Of a stretch of 64,000 nucleotides of DNA, positions 45,385-56,445 are shown piece by piece. Source of the DNA: Apium graveolens (taxonomy: Eukaryota > Streptophyta > Magnoliopsida > Apiales > Apiaceae); the NCBI RefSeq assembly GCF_009905375.1, contig NC_133650.1:303215203-303279202 (forward strand), read 5' to 3'. The notes under the pieces were generated by a model, which was not told the origin of the DNA, searched no databases, and was given only the letters and a program-made list of their open reading frames with translations. The translations under genes and the position numbers were made by a program. Every line of letters starts with the position of its first letter. Position 1 is the first letter of the stretch.

Positions 45385-46372
45385 AGTGTTGGCAGGGTCG
45401 AGTTTTCAAAATGATATTTTCATCAAATGAAGTATCTCGTAACTTCATTTCATTTTGAGGATATTTCAAAGATTGAATCTATTCAAGTCTTTTCTTGTAG
45501 TCTCATCTATGTGATGAACTTTTAAAACTGATGATACCTTGAACGGTGGTAGTTCAAGTAGTATCCGGAAAAGATATAAGTATATTGGAGTATCTTGTAA
45601 CTTCATCTTTTAAACTTATATCTAGTAAATGATTATCTTATGCATGACAAAGATTTTCAGAAAAACGTTGAGACAAGGTTAGATATATGAGATCACCTTG
45701 CAATGATATTTTTATACAGTTATAAACTGGAAGTCTGTGTATATTATACATGTCAGAGGATTTTAAAGAATGTGAAAAGTATATGTGTATGTATATACTG
45801 AATATTTTGCAACTTGGTCGCGTTAAGATATCAGCTTGGTTCATTTCTTCTTGACCAAGACTTTCATGAGTACTATGAGAATGCTCATATATTGTTAATT
45901 ATTATACATATTATTTCGGTAGGCTTGTTGCTCACCCTTGCTTTCTTCTTTCATCACACAACATCAGATAGACAAGATGAACATGACCAAGCTCCCAATT
46001 CGCGAGTGGATAGGAAACATTCTGCAGTTTCCCATAGGCGTTGATGTCGCTGTAGCTGAGGTAGGAACTACCAATAGGCTAGGCTTTCAACTTTTGATGT
46101 ACCAGACTTATGTATCTTTATCAATTGTAATAATGGCAAAGAAATGTAAATTTATTCAGAAACCCTTTTAAGGTGTAATGGCATATAATTTTGGAATAAA
46201 ATGACTCGTGTTATTTTTGGATATTCATCTCTCAAACTATAACTTGTGGTGTGTGTGTTTATTGTGGGGTCACAGTACAGAGTAGTTGATTGTTTATTAA
46301 AATTGGGTGTTATTAAGGGAAATGGAACTCGTGACAACCCGGATCCCCGACCCCGGATTTGGGGGTGTTACA

Positions 46373-49245
46373 GCTGTTATCGGGTTAAAAGAAGCCCTTA
46401 GTGACTAAGCCATCCGTAAATAAGTATGGGATGAACTAGATGAATTTTGAAAGAGTAAGAGAGAAAAGAATAAACCTGGGATTTTTGTGAAATTAAATGA
46501 TGATGATATGATAAATACGATATGTAAAGTAGTAATGTGATGTGATATGAGCAAACTTTGTTCTATAAAATAGACTTATTGACTATTGGATAGCCTGTTT
46601 TACTAAACTACTACAACGGTAATGTCGAGAGTATTACCAGTATGGAAGCTTTGACGTGAAGCTACGAATCAAATAACATGCAACGACAATTGAAGTTTTC
46701 ATCGATTAAGGAGGGCAAATGAACCCGATAAAGGAGAAAAGGTAGATTGGAGTGAACGAACTTTTATGTAATTGTTTCTTTAATATGGTACCTTATTATA
46801 GGTCGGAAGGACAACAACCAACTCATATAGTAAGGGCAGCCAGATTTGTGACTTTTCAAACTTTTTGAACAAGTTTTCGAAAAAGATTTTTCCTTTACAG
46901 ATTTTTTTTTAAAAAAAAGCCTTTTTGAATAAAACAAGTTTTAAACCTTGGTTGTCAAGTTACTACTTGAGTTTTTTTTTTGTTAAAAGACCCGGATTGC
47001 CTGGAAGGATACTTGTTTCTGACTTAAGTAACCTGTGATTATGAAGAAGTTGATTATTCCTAACAGTAAGGTGCAAGTATTATTTGATAAGATTAACAAA
47101 AAAATCAGTGTACGGAGCAATTACTCATCCAATTATAGGACTACTCAAGTTCAAAGAATTCACTGATCTAACAGAATTCTGAGTATGACTGAAAGAAACT
47201 GAGAAGATTTCCAGATTTCCTAAAAAGAAGAATAGTATTAACACAAGGATCGCTATGATGAATGCTTCGGGGTTATTCTAAATTGAAAAAGGAAACTCAA
47301 GGATTGTCTGGTAGGGACGTCATTATGATCGAATCGTTAAAGTATTATATGTAGAGGTGTGATATTAAAGCTGCAAGACGTGATAAGTAAGAATCTACCA
47401 TAATGCTTAATTTGCGAATGCATTTCAACGTACTTTCTAAAAGTTATTATATGAAATGATAGAGATATGATCGAACAAGCTCGAAAGATGAATACAAGTG
47501 AAATGTGGATGGTGACCAATGGTATCGTTCTTGTCTTCAATATTACAGCGTATATTCCCTTTTTGATTCCTAAATAAGTATGAACTTCTTTTCTTAAATA
47601 AACTCCTTGCTATGATATCAAAAAGGAGGATATTGCATTTCTTTCAAATCTAATTATTTCCCTAAATTTTTGCTTTCTGATTGAGACAAACAGTTTTATG
47701 GTGGGACACTTTGTTAGAATGACGAAGAGTCGGGTGGGACGCCACCTAATCATATGCTGTATGCCATATGGTACGAAAGACTGGACATCTTAAGTACCAA
47801 TGTGGTTGTCTCATTCATATTCAAATCCTTACTTCTTCTTTCTTTTCAACTCTAATTTTTGATAAATTTTGAATCCTTCTAGTCGTTTCGTTGTATTGTC
47901 GTTCTTTGCAAGAAGTTTTCAAACAGAAATCAACGTATCCTGAATCAAGTGGACGAAGTTCCGTCTACATCTTATGTATGGGAAGGAAATAAGGGAACTT
48001 GGCGAGGATTGCAAATCACTAGTCCCAGTGAAGAATCCATTAAGAATTAAGAGAATCTACTCCAATAAGGAATACATTTTCGAGAACGAGAATATACGAT
48101 TTTCCGGTGAAATATGTTATTCAGAATACGGATGTGATGATATGGATGATCAGGGTGAATACCTTATGCGTTAAAGTATTAAAAGATGTGGGAGAAACTT
48201 AATTATTTATCTCTCAAAGTTTTGTTGATAAGATGAACTATCCTGTTGAATTGATAAGACTGTGATTAAAGGACTAGCAAGTCAAGAACGCGTAATTGTT
48301 AAATAAGTGAGTACCAATGGTGAAATTGAAATTCCTGGCAATAAGTTGTGTAGAATTGATATCCTGGAAGGTAAGAGGATTTGACATTATACTAAGGAAT
48401 GAATTGACTACTAAAGCGTGATGTCCAGACAGACCGTCGTGACAAAAAGATAATTCTGAGGATGTCAAATGAGAAGGTGAGGAGGAGGTCCAGAAGATGA
48501 AAGAAGGTAACAAATTTGTTAATGATAAGTACGGTGATCAAGATATGAGCATTATGGTGATTATGGAATACATCAAAGTCGGAAGCAAACAAAGTTTGAA
48601 GATTTTATAGTAATTAAGGAGTTTCAAGATATGTTTTTGGATGAGTTATCAACATTTCCTTCGGATATAGAAATTGAGTTCGTGACTGACTCAGCACCTG
48701 AAATGAAGCCAGTGTCCAAGGCCCCGCACAGAATGGCGCCAGTTAAAGTGAAGGAGTTAGCAAAGTAAATGCAGGAAATGCTAAAAGAAGAAGCGATTAG
48801 ACCTAGTATACCCCATAAGGTGCACCGATATTAATTATTAATAAGAAAAAAAAATGGAAGTAGGAGATTACGCGTCAACTAATGGAAGCTCAACAAGTCT
48901 ACTATTAAGAACACGTATCTGTTACCTCGGCCCAACGATTTGACTGATCAAACGAAAGAAGCAAAGTACTTTTATAAGACTGATTTAAGACTTGGTATTT
49001 CACCAATTGAAGATTAAACCTATGGATGTATCCAGGATAATTTTCAAAACTAAGTACTGTTCTCGTATTGTCATCTGTATTGACCAATATACCAGTAATA
49101 TTTAAACTGGATGGACAACACCTATAAGGAATATCTGAGTAAGCTATAGTTGTGATACTTAAAGTCAACGGAGGATCATGCGAAGCATTTAATGATGACT
49201 GGGAAGTTGGAGAAGAAATAAGTTGTATGAAATATAGTTCTTAGC
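46373..49245 (+). pseudogene. Relict H: decayed gypsy gag/protease/RT region
   Basis: From about 48100 the sequence follows element D protease and RT with many stops. A protease site region is at 48180 (the DSG position reads DVG). FQDMFLDELSTFPSDIEIEF and PVSKAPHRMAPVKVKELAK lie at 48610-48770. Decayed RT text continues to 49240. The part 46373-48100 has no readable protein; short T-rich and A-rich runs occur near 46880-46990. Element C cuts it at 49246, and the right-hand remainder must lie beyond D and C. It is the host sequence for both G and C. Confidence 0.68.
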
Positions 49246-50348
49246 TGTTATTCCCAGTGGACTAACAATGAGATTTACAGAAGGGGGGTTGAATGTAAAT
49301 CTCAAAACTTTTTCAAGTTTTGAGCAGTTTCTAAGGCTAAGTGTTTGAGTGATCAAATGTGTGTGAATTGCTTGAAGCTGATGCAGACAGATATATATTC
49401 AAACACAAATGTAATGAGCACAAAGAACTTAAAAACTTTTCTGGTGGATTTGTTGTTCCACCAGAGATGTGTTATTTCAGAAAATCTGTGATTCAAAGAA
49501 TTAAATCACAGCTGCTTCCTAGTACAAACTAGATGATTTTCTCTTTTGATATTTCTAAATAGCTCAGGATAATTCATATCTAATTACTAGCTGCTACTTG
49601 GTTTATATATCACCAAGTTTACAAGTGAAGACAAACTGTAAAATACAATTGAAAAGATTCTTCACATGTTTCTTCTTCATTTCTCTATCCAATGCAATCT
49701 AGGATAATCTGTAAATCTTTGAATACTTCCTTATTTGCATCAGAATGGAAATGCTGCATTTTCTTGATTCCTCCTAGAGGCTTCCACATTCCAGTATGTC
49801 TCTGTCAACCCATGTGCCTCTGTCAGCTTGTGAATTGTCACTATCAACTGCTAATGAACTAAGCATCCGTTGAAGCTTTTATCCGTTGATGCCTTATCCG
49901 TTGAGGCTTTATCCATTGAAGCTTTATCCGTTGATGCATTATCAGTTGAAGTCTTTATCCGTTGAAGCACTTATCCGTTGATGGATATTATCCGTTGAAG
50001 CATTAGAGACATCCGTTGAAGCTTTGTTTCTTATCCGTTGAAGGTCTTCAATATTCGTTGACACTTCTTCACTTATACAAAATTACAAGGCATGAAATAT
50101 TTACAATTAGCCCTCCTATTTGTACATCCATTAGTAGTCAACATGACTGATTATTTCCTAACAACATCTAAGAATTACAGCTTGAAACCAGAGAGTGAAA
50201 TGTGCTACAATACTAAACTTATTGCTAAATACAGCTACTCCTTCAACGGATAGCCAAGATGGTCTTATCCGTTGAGGCTACAAACACTAGATTTCTACTT
50301 AAGTGTTTTGCTTAACTTATCATCAAACTAATACACATATTCCTAACA
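49246..50348 (-). repeat. Element C 3' LTR (1103 bp)
   Basis: It starts TGTTATTCCCAGTGG and ends ACATATTCCTAACA on the plus strand. It shares the first bases, the hairpin (49440-49465) and ATCCGTTGA repeats with the A LTR. Orientation is given by the adjoining polypurine tract. Confidence 0.87.
49865..50061. repeat. Array of 12 ATCCGTTGA motifs in the C LTR
   Basis: Copies or one-base variants start at 49865, 49881, 49896, 49911, 49926, 49941, 49957, 49973, 49990, 50011, 50033 and 50053. The first nine are spaced 15-17 bp, about one and a half helical turns. An inverted pair follows at about 50244 and 50265. In element sense the array lies in U3. Confidence 0.92.
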
Positions 50349-50360
50349 ATCTCCCCCTAT
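50349..50360 (-). promoter_or_regulatory. Element C polypurine tract
   Basis: The minus strand reads AATAGGGGGAGAT next to the LTR, the same as in element B. Confidence 0.87.
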
Positions 50361-50536
50361 TTATGTCTACTAGAACTGTAGGCATAAATTTGGGTTTAGC
50401 TTGATGATAACAAAACACTTAACAAATATATAAACTGTAATAAAGCAGAAATTCAAAAGTGCTACAAAAATGTATATGCTGAGATGGAATTGAAGAATTA
50501 CATTATTTCCAAGGGTGCTCCTTTAGCCTGAGCAAA

Positions 50537-52819
50537 TTACTTTCTTTTCCTTTGATCCCTGGTTTTCTTTCCTAGCCTCCTGTCATTCTCCTCTATTTGA
50601 AGTTGAAGTTGTCTGTAGAATTCAACTTCATCTTCTTCATTGATATCTAACTTAGATTGCATATCCTTGAGAGTTTCATTACTGGCAATCTTTAGCTGAT
50701 CTTCAATTCTGAAAAATCTTCTGACTCCTTTGTTGTCTCTGAACTCCATCAACCAATGAGGTGATTTGTGAATTGTAATTCCTCTTTCTTGAATGATTAA
50801 AGTTCTAGGCAAAGCATTGGGCTCCCTCCAAGTTTTCCTTATGTTGGCAATCTTGTTGAGAATCTCAGTCTTGGCAGTCCTGGTAAAGCCAGAATCCCTT
50901 TGTATGGCTGAGTAGACTCTAATCAAGGTAGAGTAGCCTTCATTCAGAATTCTGTGAAGAGGCCATGTTCTTTCCCCAGCTCCTTTATATTTGAACACTA
51001 GTCTTTCTGGTAGCTGTCTGTAGGCAGCTATTCCCCTTACTTCCTCCAGCTCATCCAGATAGAGTTCAATGTCTGAAAATTCTTTTATGTCACAGATGTG
51101 AACATAATCATCTTTAGAGGTTTGAGGTTTAGGCTTAGGCTTCTGTGTGAATTTGATTGAGGCTTTAGAGGGTGTTGATTTGATTCTTCTTTTCTGCTTC
51201 TTTGATGGTGGAGAAGAGATTAGGAAGGTGGGCAATTTGATGGTGTCCCAATCAATTGGTTCCTCCTTGGGAATGATTGTTTCACCATGAATGTTCATGA
51301 ATGGGTCAGGTACAATGGGTTCAGGAATAGAGGGTAGTGATTTGGATATTGATTGGGTTTCTTCAGTCTTATCTACCTTCTTTCTCTTTGCATTGACCTT
51401 CTTTCTTTTCCCTTTCTGCCATTCTTCCTTACTTCTTTCCTCTATCTCAGTACCAACCATGTCCCCCATAGCTTCATCTTCACCTTTGTCTTCAATTTCT
51501 TTCTGTTCTTCAGCCTGACTTGACTTTAGCTGTTTTTCAAGCTTTGCTTGTGCTCTTTTGTCAGCCTTTAGCTGTTTGGCTTCTTCCTTCAACCTTTTGG
51601 TTTCTTCTCTCTTGGCTATTGAGAATTTGGGATGTCCTTGCATCACACATATGCTCTTTCCCTCTCTGAAGATAATAGCCATGTTTCTCCTTACAGCCTC
51701 ATCCATGGCCTCTTTGAGATATGCAATACTTCTACCTAAAAGCTTGTCCTCATCAGCTTTTGGAAGAGGAAAATCCACCTCTTTTAGAGGATTCTTTGTA
51801 GAGTCCTTATTGGATCTGTTGTTGGGCTTGAGAACCATAGGTTGCAGATCTTTGGAAGAAGTTTCTCCATCCTTATGCCTCCCTACTGGCTTGAGTTCCA
51901 TAATAATTGATTCCACTTTTGTGCTATGCTTCACAGATTGTGATTGAGAAGTTGTAGAACCAAATATTAGTTGCATCTTTTCATCAATCTTCTTCCTTTG
52001 CTCTTTGACTTGCAATTCAGCTGCTGCTATCTGGATTAGATCAATTCCATCTAGCTTTCCTTGGACTTGAATAGTTGGAGAAGTTGTGATGACAGGAACT
52101 AGCACTTGAGAAATCTGAACTGTTGTAGATGGCTCTCCTTCCCCTTCCCCTTTATTCTCCCCCTTTTTGTTATCATCAAGGGTAGGGGTCAAGCCTTGTG
52201 CTTTTGCCAGCTGCATGAGTAGATTTGTTTGAGTTTGTTGATTCTGAAGAATGGTGACCATAGAGTCTTCAATGATTTGAACCCTATCTTCCAATATGGC
52301 CAGCCTCTTGTCAGCATCAGATGCTTTCCTTAGTCTCCCCAACAAATCTTGCATAGTACCATAGGGTATAACTGAATCCAATTTCTCAGCATTGTAGGAT
52401 TTCAGATCAGCAATGTCCTGCTTGAGCTCATCCACACTTAGATTTTGCTGGTAATGCTGCAACTGCAAGAGATGCAGAGATTCCAGATGAGCTTGAAGAA
52501 TTGCCTTGGTGCCAGCATCTTGAGTCTCCTGAAGGGCCTTCTGAATTGTCATGACTTGTCTGACCAAAGTGACACCAAACTCTCCTGGTGTTGATGGTTT
52601 TGCCCATGCCCATTCAGGAAGATCAGGAACGGAACTTGGGCCTGCTACTCCCCCTAAGTTCATGCTCTCATTCAAAGAATTAGAGTCATCATCATTAGAA
52701 TTTACTCCAAATTCTTCAGATGGCTCACCAGCTTGAGAAGGCAGCCTGTTGACAGCAGCTTTGTCTCTGAGAAGAGATTCTGAAGTGTGTACAATGTGTA
52801 GTGTCTGTTCTGCCTCCAC
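50537..52819 (-). CDS. Element C 3'-terminal ORF (760 open codons, N-terminus cut by element D)
   Basis: The frame is open from the D insertion point to TAA at 50537, with no stop in 760 codons; the true start lies beyond D. It sits between pol and the 3' LTR, where Sireviruses may carry an extra, so-called env-like ORF. By residue of the open part: 1-90 is acidic and Ser-rich; about 95-230 is helical (HLESLHLLQLQHYQQNLSVD); about 400-490 is a Lys/Glu-rich coiled coil with basic clusters (KRKKVNAKRKKVD); about 580-720 looks like a compact domain (ELYLDELEEVRGIAAYRQLP, SPHWLMEFRDNKGVRRFF); the tail is basic. I see no signal peptide or membrane segment, so an envelope role is not supported. The bipartite basic clusters suggest nuclear or nucleic-acid contact. 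Confidence 0.8.
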   Translation of the reverse strand: MEAEQTLHIVHTSESLLRDKAAVNRLPSQAGEPSEEFGVNSNDDDSNSLNESMNLGGVAGPSSVPDLPEWAWAKPSTPGEFGVTLVRQVMTIQKALQETQDAGTKAILQAHLESLHLLQLQHYQQNLSVDELKQDIADLKSYNAEKLDSVIPYGTMQDLLGRLRKASDADKRLAILEDRVQIIEDSMVTILQNQQTQTNLLMQLAKAQGLTPTLDDNKKGENKGEGEGEPSTTVQISQVLVPVITTSPTIQVQGKLDGIDLIQIAAAELQVKEQRKKIDEKMQLIFGSTTSQSQSVKHSTKVESIIMELKPVGRHKDGETSSKDLQPMVLKPNNRSNKDSTKNPLKEVDFPLPKADEDKLLGRSIAYLKEAMDEAVRRNMAIIFREGKSICVMQGHPKFSIAKREETKRLKEEAKQLKADKRAQAKLEKQLKSSQAEEQKEIEDKGEDEAMGDMVGTEIEERSKEEWQKGKRKKVNAKRKKVDKTEETQSISKSLPSIPEPIVPDPFMNIHGETIIPKEEPIDWDTIKLPTFLISSPPSKKQKRRIKSTPSKASIKFTQKPKPKPQTSKDDYVHICDIKEFSDIELYLDELEEVRGIAAYRQLPERLVFKYKGAGERTWPLHRILNEGYSTLIRVYSAIQRDSGFTRTAKTEILNKIANIRKTWREPNALPRTLIIQERGITIHKSPHWLMEFRDNKGVRRFFRIEDQLKIASNETLKDMQSKLDINEEDEVEFYRQLQLQIEENDRRLGKKTRDQRKRK

Positions 52820-53491
52820 TGTAATATCCGGGATATATCATGTAATTATTTTTGATATTATTATGTGTGTCCAGTATCTATTCTGTGAGTTAATTGTTAA
52901 GTGTTATCTGTACTTGAATATTCAAAAATAATATTAATTGAGTATTTTATTTTTTATATGTCCAAAATAAAATATAGATAATTGTCATATCTTCCTAATT
53001 ATTTTTATATTGATTAATGGATTTATAAGAATCATATGAAATTTCTAAAATCTTTTTCCGGGTAATTAAAATTTATTTTATAAAAACGGGAACCAACCGA
53101 CGTCAACCGTTGTTACGTTTTTGGAACCCGAAACTCTTCCGAGAACTCCTTCCTAACCTAATTGTAATATTCCGAGCATTTTTCATGTTTCGACTTTTTC
53201 GATCCGGCTTACGGTTTGTCCTGCGCGGGTCCCGGCGCAACATTTTCGATACAATACTCGTTTCGGTAAATCAATAAAACCCGTATTTTCGATAAACGGG
53301 AGCTTTTTATTAAACTATCCCAATTATCACTTCGTAATACGTGTAACCAGGCGCTGAGACCAAGACCGCAGTACAAATTGTACTGATTTGGATAATTATC
53401 CCGAAAATCGATACCGTTTGGATCAGTTTTTATAGATAAACGTACTGTTTTATATCCGGAATGATCCAACGGGATACAAATTTTCCGTAAT

Positions 53492-53500
53492 TATAAATAG
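53492..53500 (+). promoter_or_regulatory. TATA box of the D 5' LTR
   Basis: TATAAATAG lies about 670 bp into the LTR and is kept in the 3' LTR at 62757-62765. Confidence 0.72.
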
Positions 53501-55853
53501 CCTTTTACCGTATTTTATTTCGTATCAAAATCATTTGCAGATAGTTAATTATATAATTTTCAGAGAAAAACCCTAATTACATAAACTGTTCTAAGAATCA
53601 AACAGCAAAACGAAGGCGTTACCGATCTCTGTTTTTAAAGCTTGAGTAACCAAAACGAAGGATTTGAGGTGTTCTATCAGATTCTGAGCTTTATTTCACT
53701 GTAGAAATCAAGGGTATTTTTCTAAAAATTTATTTATTTTCGAATTTATTTTATTAAAAATATGAATTTTTGTTCGGATGATTGTTTGTATGATTTGATG
53801 ATTGCATGTTGTAGAGCTTGTTTTCCTGATGATTTTCATATGTCATACGTCTGATTTGGAGTTCAATAACATGTTCAAATTTGAGTTTAATTTTCGAATT
53901 TCAAAATTAAGGTTTATAACATGTATGAATGTTTTCAATTGAAATTTGGGGGTTTTTGATTCAGGGGTTATTAGCTGTTGATTTATAGTGGGTTGTGTTC
54001 CTTATAAAATTTGCAATCGATTGATATATAGCTCGTTAACAGAGGATGCTTGAATCGAAGGGAGTTGTGTTTTAAAGATTTGCGATGTTCGCCGGAAACC
54101 AGCGATGTTCTTGGCCAATTTCCGGCCAGAACAGGGATGATTAGAATGTTTTGAATGCATGAACAAGTTCCTGGTGTTGTGTAGTGTTAATCTGGACGTG
54201 TTGGTGGGGTGAGAACGCCGAGAACGTGTTCTCCGGCCACCCCCGATTTTCCGGCGACTGAAACTGCAAAATTACAGTTTAGTCCCCGTATTTTTGAAGA
54301 TGGTGAAGTTTAGTCCCTGTAGTTTGCAAAGTTTTCAAAAATAGGATTCCTGTTTATAAAATGTTTAAAAATCATATTTCCTATTTATTTTTATTATAAA
54401 AATTCATTTTTAATTTCTGAAAATTCTGAAAATTATTATTTTAATTCCGAAAATTATTTTTAATTCACAAATAAATCTGAATTAATTAGTTAATTAATTT
54501 CAGTTAATTTATAATTGATTAATTAATCAATTAATTCAAAAATTAATTGATTAATTGATTTAATTAATTATTAATTGATTTTAATTAGTTATTTAATTAG
54601 ATTTAATTATTTAAAAATAATTTAAAAATTCTGAAAAATAGTTTCGAGCTTTAAAATATTATTCTAAATTATTTCCAAGGCTCGATAATTATTCTAAAAT
54701 TATTTCGGAGCCAGAATGGGCCAACCGAACCCTGTTTATTAACCCGAAATTGATCCAACGACCCGTTTTAATTCCGAAAAATGTTTTAAAAATCATTTTA
54801 AATACCCGAAAGCATATTTATGACCCGAGACTTCTTTATAGATGATATGTCATTGATTACGTGATGTATTATGTGTTATACGTGACCTGTTGTTTGACTA
54901 TCGGTCTATATATTCGGTGTTTACTTGATTATTGCATAACTTTCAATCCGTTAATCGGATTTGGGTAAAACGAAGGGTAGATAGAAGTATGTGTTGAATA
55001 GAATTCCATGAGTAAATTATTGATAGATACTTATGATATGTGAGCAGAAGAGGCAAGACGTAGGAAAGGGAAACAGGTAGTTGAGGAGTAAGACGATTGA
55101 GATTGAAAGCAAGTGCAGGATAGTAAGCTAATATCAGGCAAGTGTTCTGAACTTTCTCGAGATATTGTAATTCTTGATAGTCTTGTTGACATTGCAAGTG
55201 CTTTGAAGCACGGAAACCTAAATCCTGATTTCAGTTATTATTCTTGAGCTATGAACCATATTCTTTCTAAGACATTGATTATTGTATACCCAAACATGAA
55301 CCACAAATCTACGATACTACTCCACAAATACATACAAACTAAATACCAGACACTGAAATGAACTGTTATGTTCTCAACCCATGGTATCCTATGCTTTGAA
55401 AGCCTAAATCTTTGAAACCCTGAAATATTGATTCCTTTGTTATTCAATTCTTTCATTACCCAGCATCCAAGTTTTTAAATTGCCTTATTGATCCTTACAA
55501 GGATTGAAACCCTTTCATTGTTAAACATTTATTGTTGTTAATGATTTCGGTTATTGCTTATTATTGCATATTCTGTTGTTATGTTAGAATTGGATTGTTT
55601 TTATAAAATTGTGGACCAGATTCGTGGTCAGATCATATAATGGTCAAGTTAGGCCAATGTGTGTCTTGGATCCAGTAGTTAGAGCAATGCTGTGTGCCTT
55701 GCTCGGGGTTAGTGCGTGACTGATCAGCAGCCTAACCTTGGTTTTAAATTAAAAGTATAATATCCAATTCTAAATCATAATCCATTGTTTACTTGATATC
55801 ATAACCATATTCACCTGATGATCATTATTCCCAGTTTTGTCATTATGACTTGC

Positions 55854-55869
55854 TGAGCTAGTTAGCTCA
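55854..55869 (+). repeat. U5 palindrome in the D LTR
   Basis: TGAGCTA and TAGCTCA form perfect arms around GT. A pyrimidine-rich run ending TTTCCAG follows about 25 bp downstream. It corresponds in position to the stem at 18572 in the F LTR. Confidence 0.65.
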
Positions 55870-56251
55870 TTTGTGCGATGTTGTTTATATTCTTTCCAGT
55901 TAAAAAGGAACCAGTTGGTAAAGAGGATCCCCACTCCAGCGCGAGAGCTAGGGGTTCAGGTTGAGAAAGCTGAGCTAGTAGGCTTCTTTTGGAATAATTT
56001 AAGTTTGTAAAAGTTTGTAATAATGTTTAATACTCAGTTTGAATTTGAAATAGTTGGGATTTGAACGGTTTGTAATATATTAGTGTGTTTGGCTTGTGTG
56101 CATACTTTAACCTGTTGTGGTCCGTGGTGGTTGGTAAGTAGGGTCATTGCATATATTATTATTATCTTTATTATTGTTATAAGCAGGTTATTATTAAGGT
56201 GTGTGTGTGGACCCCAAACTTCTGACCCGGGTTTGGAGGGCGCCACATGTT

Positions 56252-56263
56252 TGGTATCAGAGC
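56252..56263 (+). promoter_or_regulatory. Element D primer binding site, initiator tRNA-Met
   Basis: TGGTATCAGAGC is an exact match to the plant initiator tRNA-Met complement, 4 bases after the LTR. Confidence 0.93.
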
Positions 56264-56445
56264 TACAGGTTATAAGTCACTGACACAAGCCTAGGTTAAC
56301 GGGAATGGGTAGAGGGTTAGGATTAGAAGTAAGGCATAGGATGATAGAACGTTGAGAGGTTGAGTGTTTCGGTATATCAGGTATTAGTGTAAATTGCGTC
56401 GTGGTACGAGATTCTTATATTACGATATGATTTCAGATAGCAGAG

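Larger units (their letters stand above)
33921..46372 (+). mobile_element. Element G: gypsy (Tekay-like) retrotransposon with decayed, partly scrambled interior
   Basis: A 5'-truncated left LTR ends at 36522 and is followed by a PBS. A right LTR starts at 42105 (or 42035) after a polypurine tract and ends at 46372. Both end in GGGGGTGTTACA. The interior contains recognisable but heavily mutated RNase H, gag, RT and integrase pieces; one RNase H/integrase piece lies upstream of gag, out of order. The LTR overlap differs by only about 1-2% apart from indels. Confidence 0.82.
42105..46372 (+). repeat. Element G 3' LTR (about 4.27 kb)
   Basis: It starts TGTAATAACCCC just after a polypurine tract and ends GGGGGTGTTACA. 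The part from 43280 onward aligns with the left LTR. It carries four 55-bp tandem units (44216-44439) and an extra block at 44963-45384. The base after the end (GCTGTTATCGG) is not a PBS, so this is the 3' LTR and the flank belongs to relict H. Confidence 0.85.
49246..52819 (-). mobile_element. Element C: 3' part of a Sirevirus-like Ty1/copia element
   Basis: A 1103-bp LTR is followed, moving right, by a polypurine tract on the minus strand and a large minus-strand ORF that is cut at 52820 by element D. LTR sequence is shared with element A. Gag, pol and the 5' LTR of C should lie to the right of D, outside the window. The 5 bases before the LTR are TTAGC; the matching duplication cannot be checked here. 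Confidence 0.85.
52820..56247 (+). repeat. Element D 5' LTR (3428 bp)
   Basis: It starts TGTAATATCCGGGATAT and ends TTTGGAGGGCGCCACA, followed by the PBS. The first 1.9 kb match 62085-64000 with roughly 28 differences by eye. A TATA box is at 53492-53500 and a palindrome at 55854-55869. AATTAATT-rich sequence fills 54360-54610. Confidence 0.93.

Noticed and set aside
49865..50061. CRISPR-like array
   Set aside because: Nine-base repeats with 6-8-bp gaps in a plant LTR do not fit a CRISPR array; the motif also occurs outside the array in the same element family.
51291..51947. Plus-strand open frames within the C 3' ORF
   Set aside because: They are shadows of the 760-codon minus-strand ORF, whose composition is clearly protein-like.
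53209..53469. Minus-strand 86-codon open frame in the D LTR, repeated at 62474-62734
   Set aside because: Both copies are the same LTR sequence, so conservation follows from LTR duplication. There are no recognisable motifs and no support from other elements.
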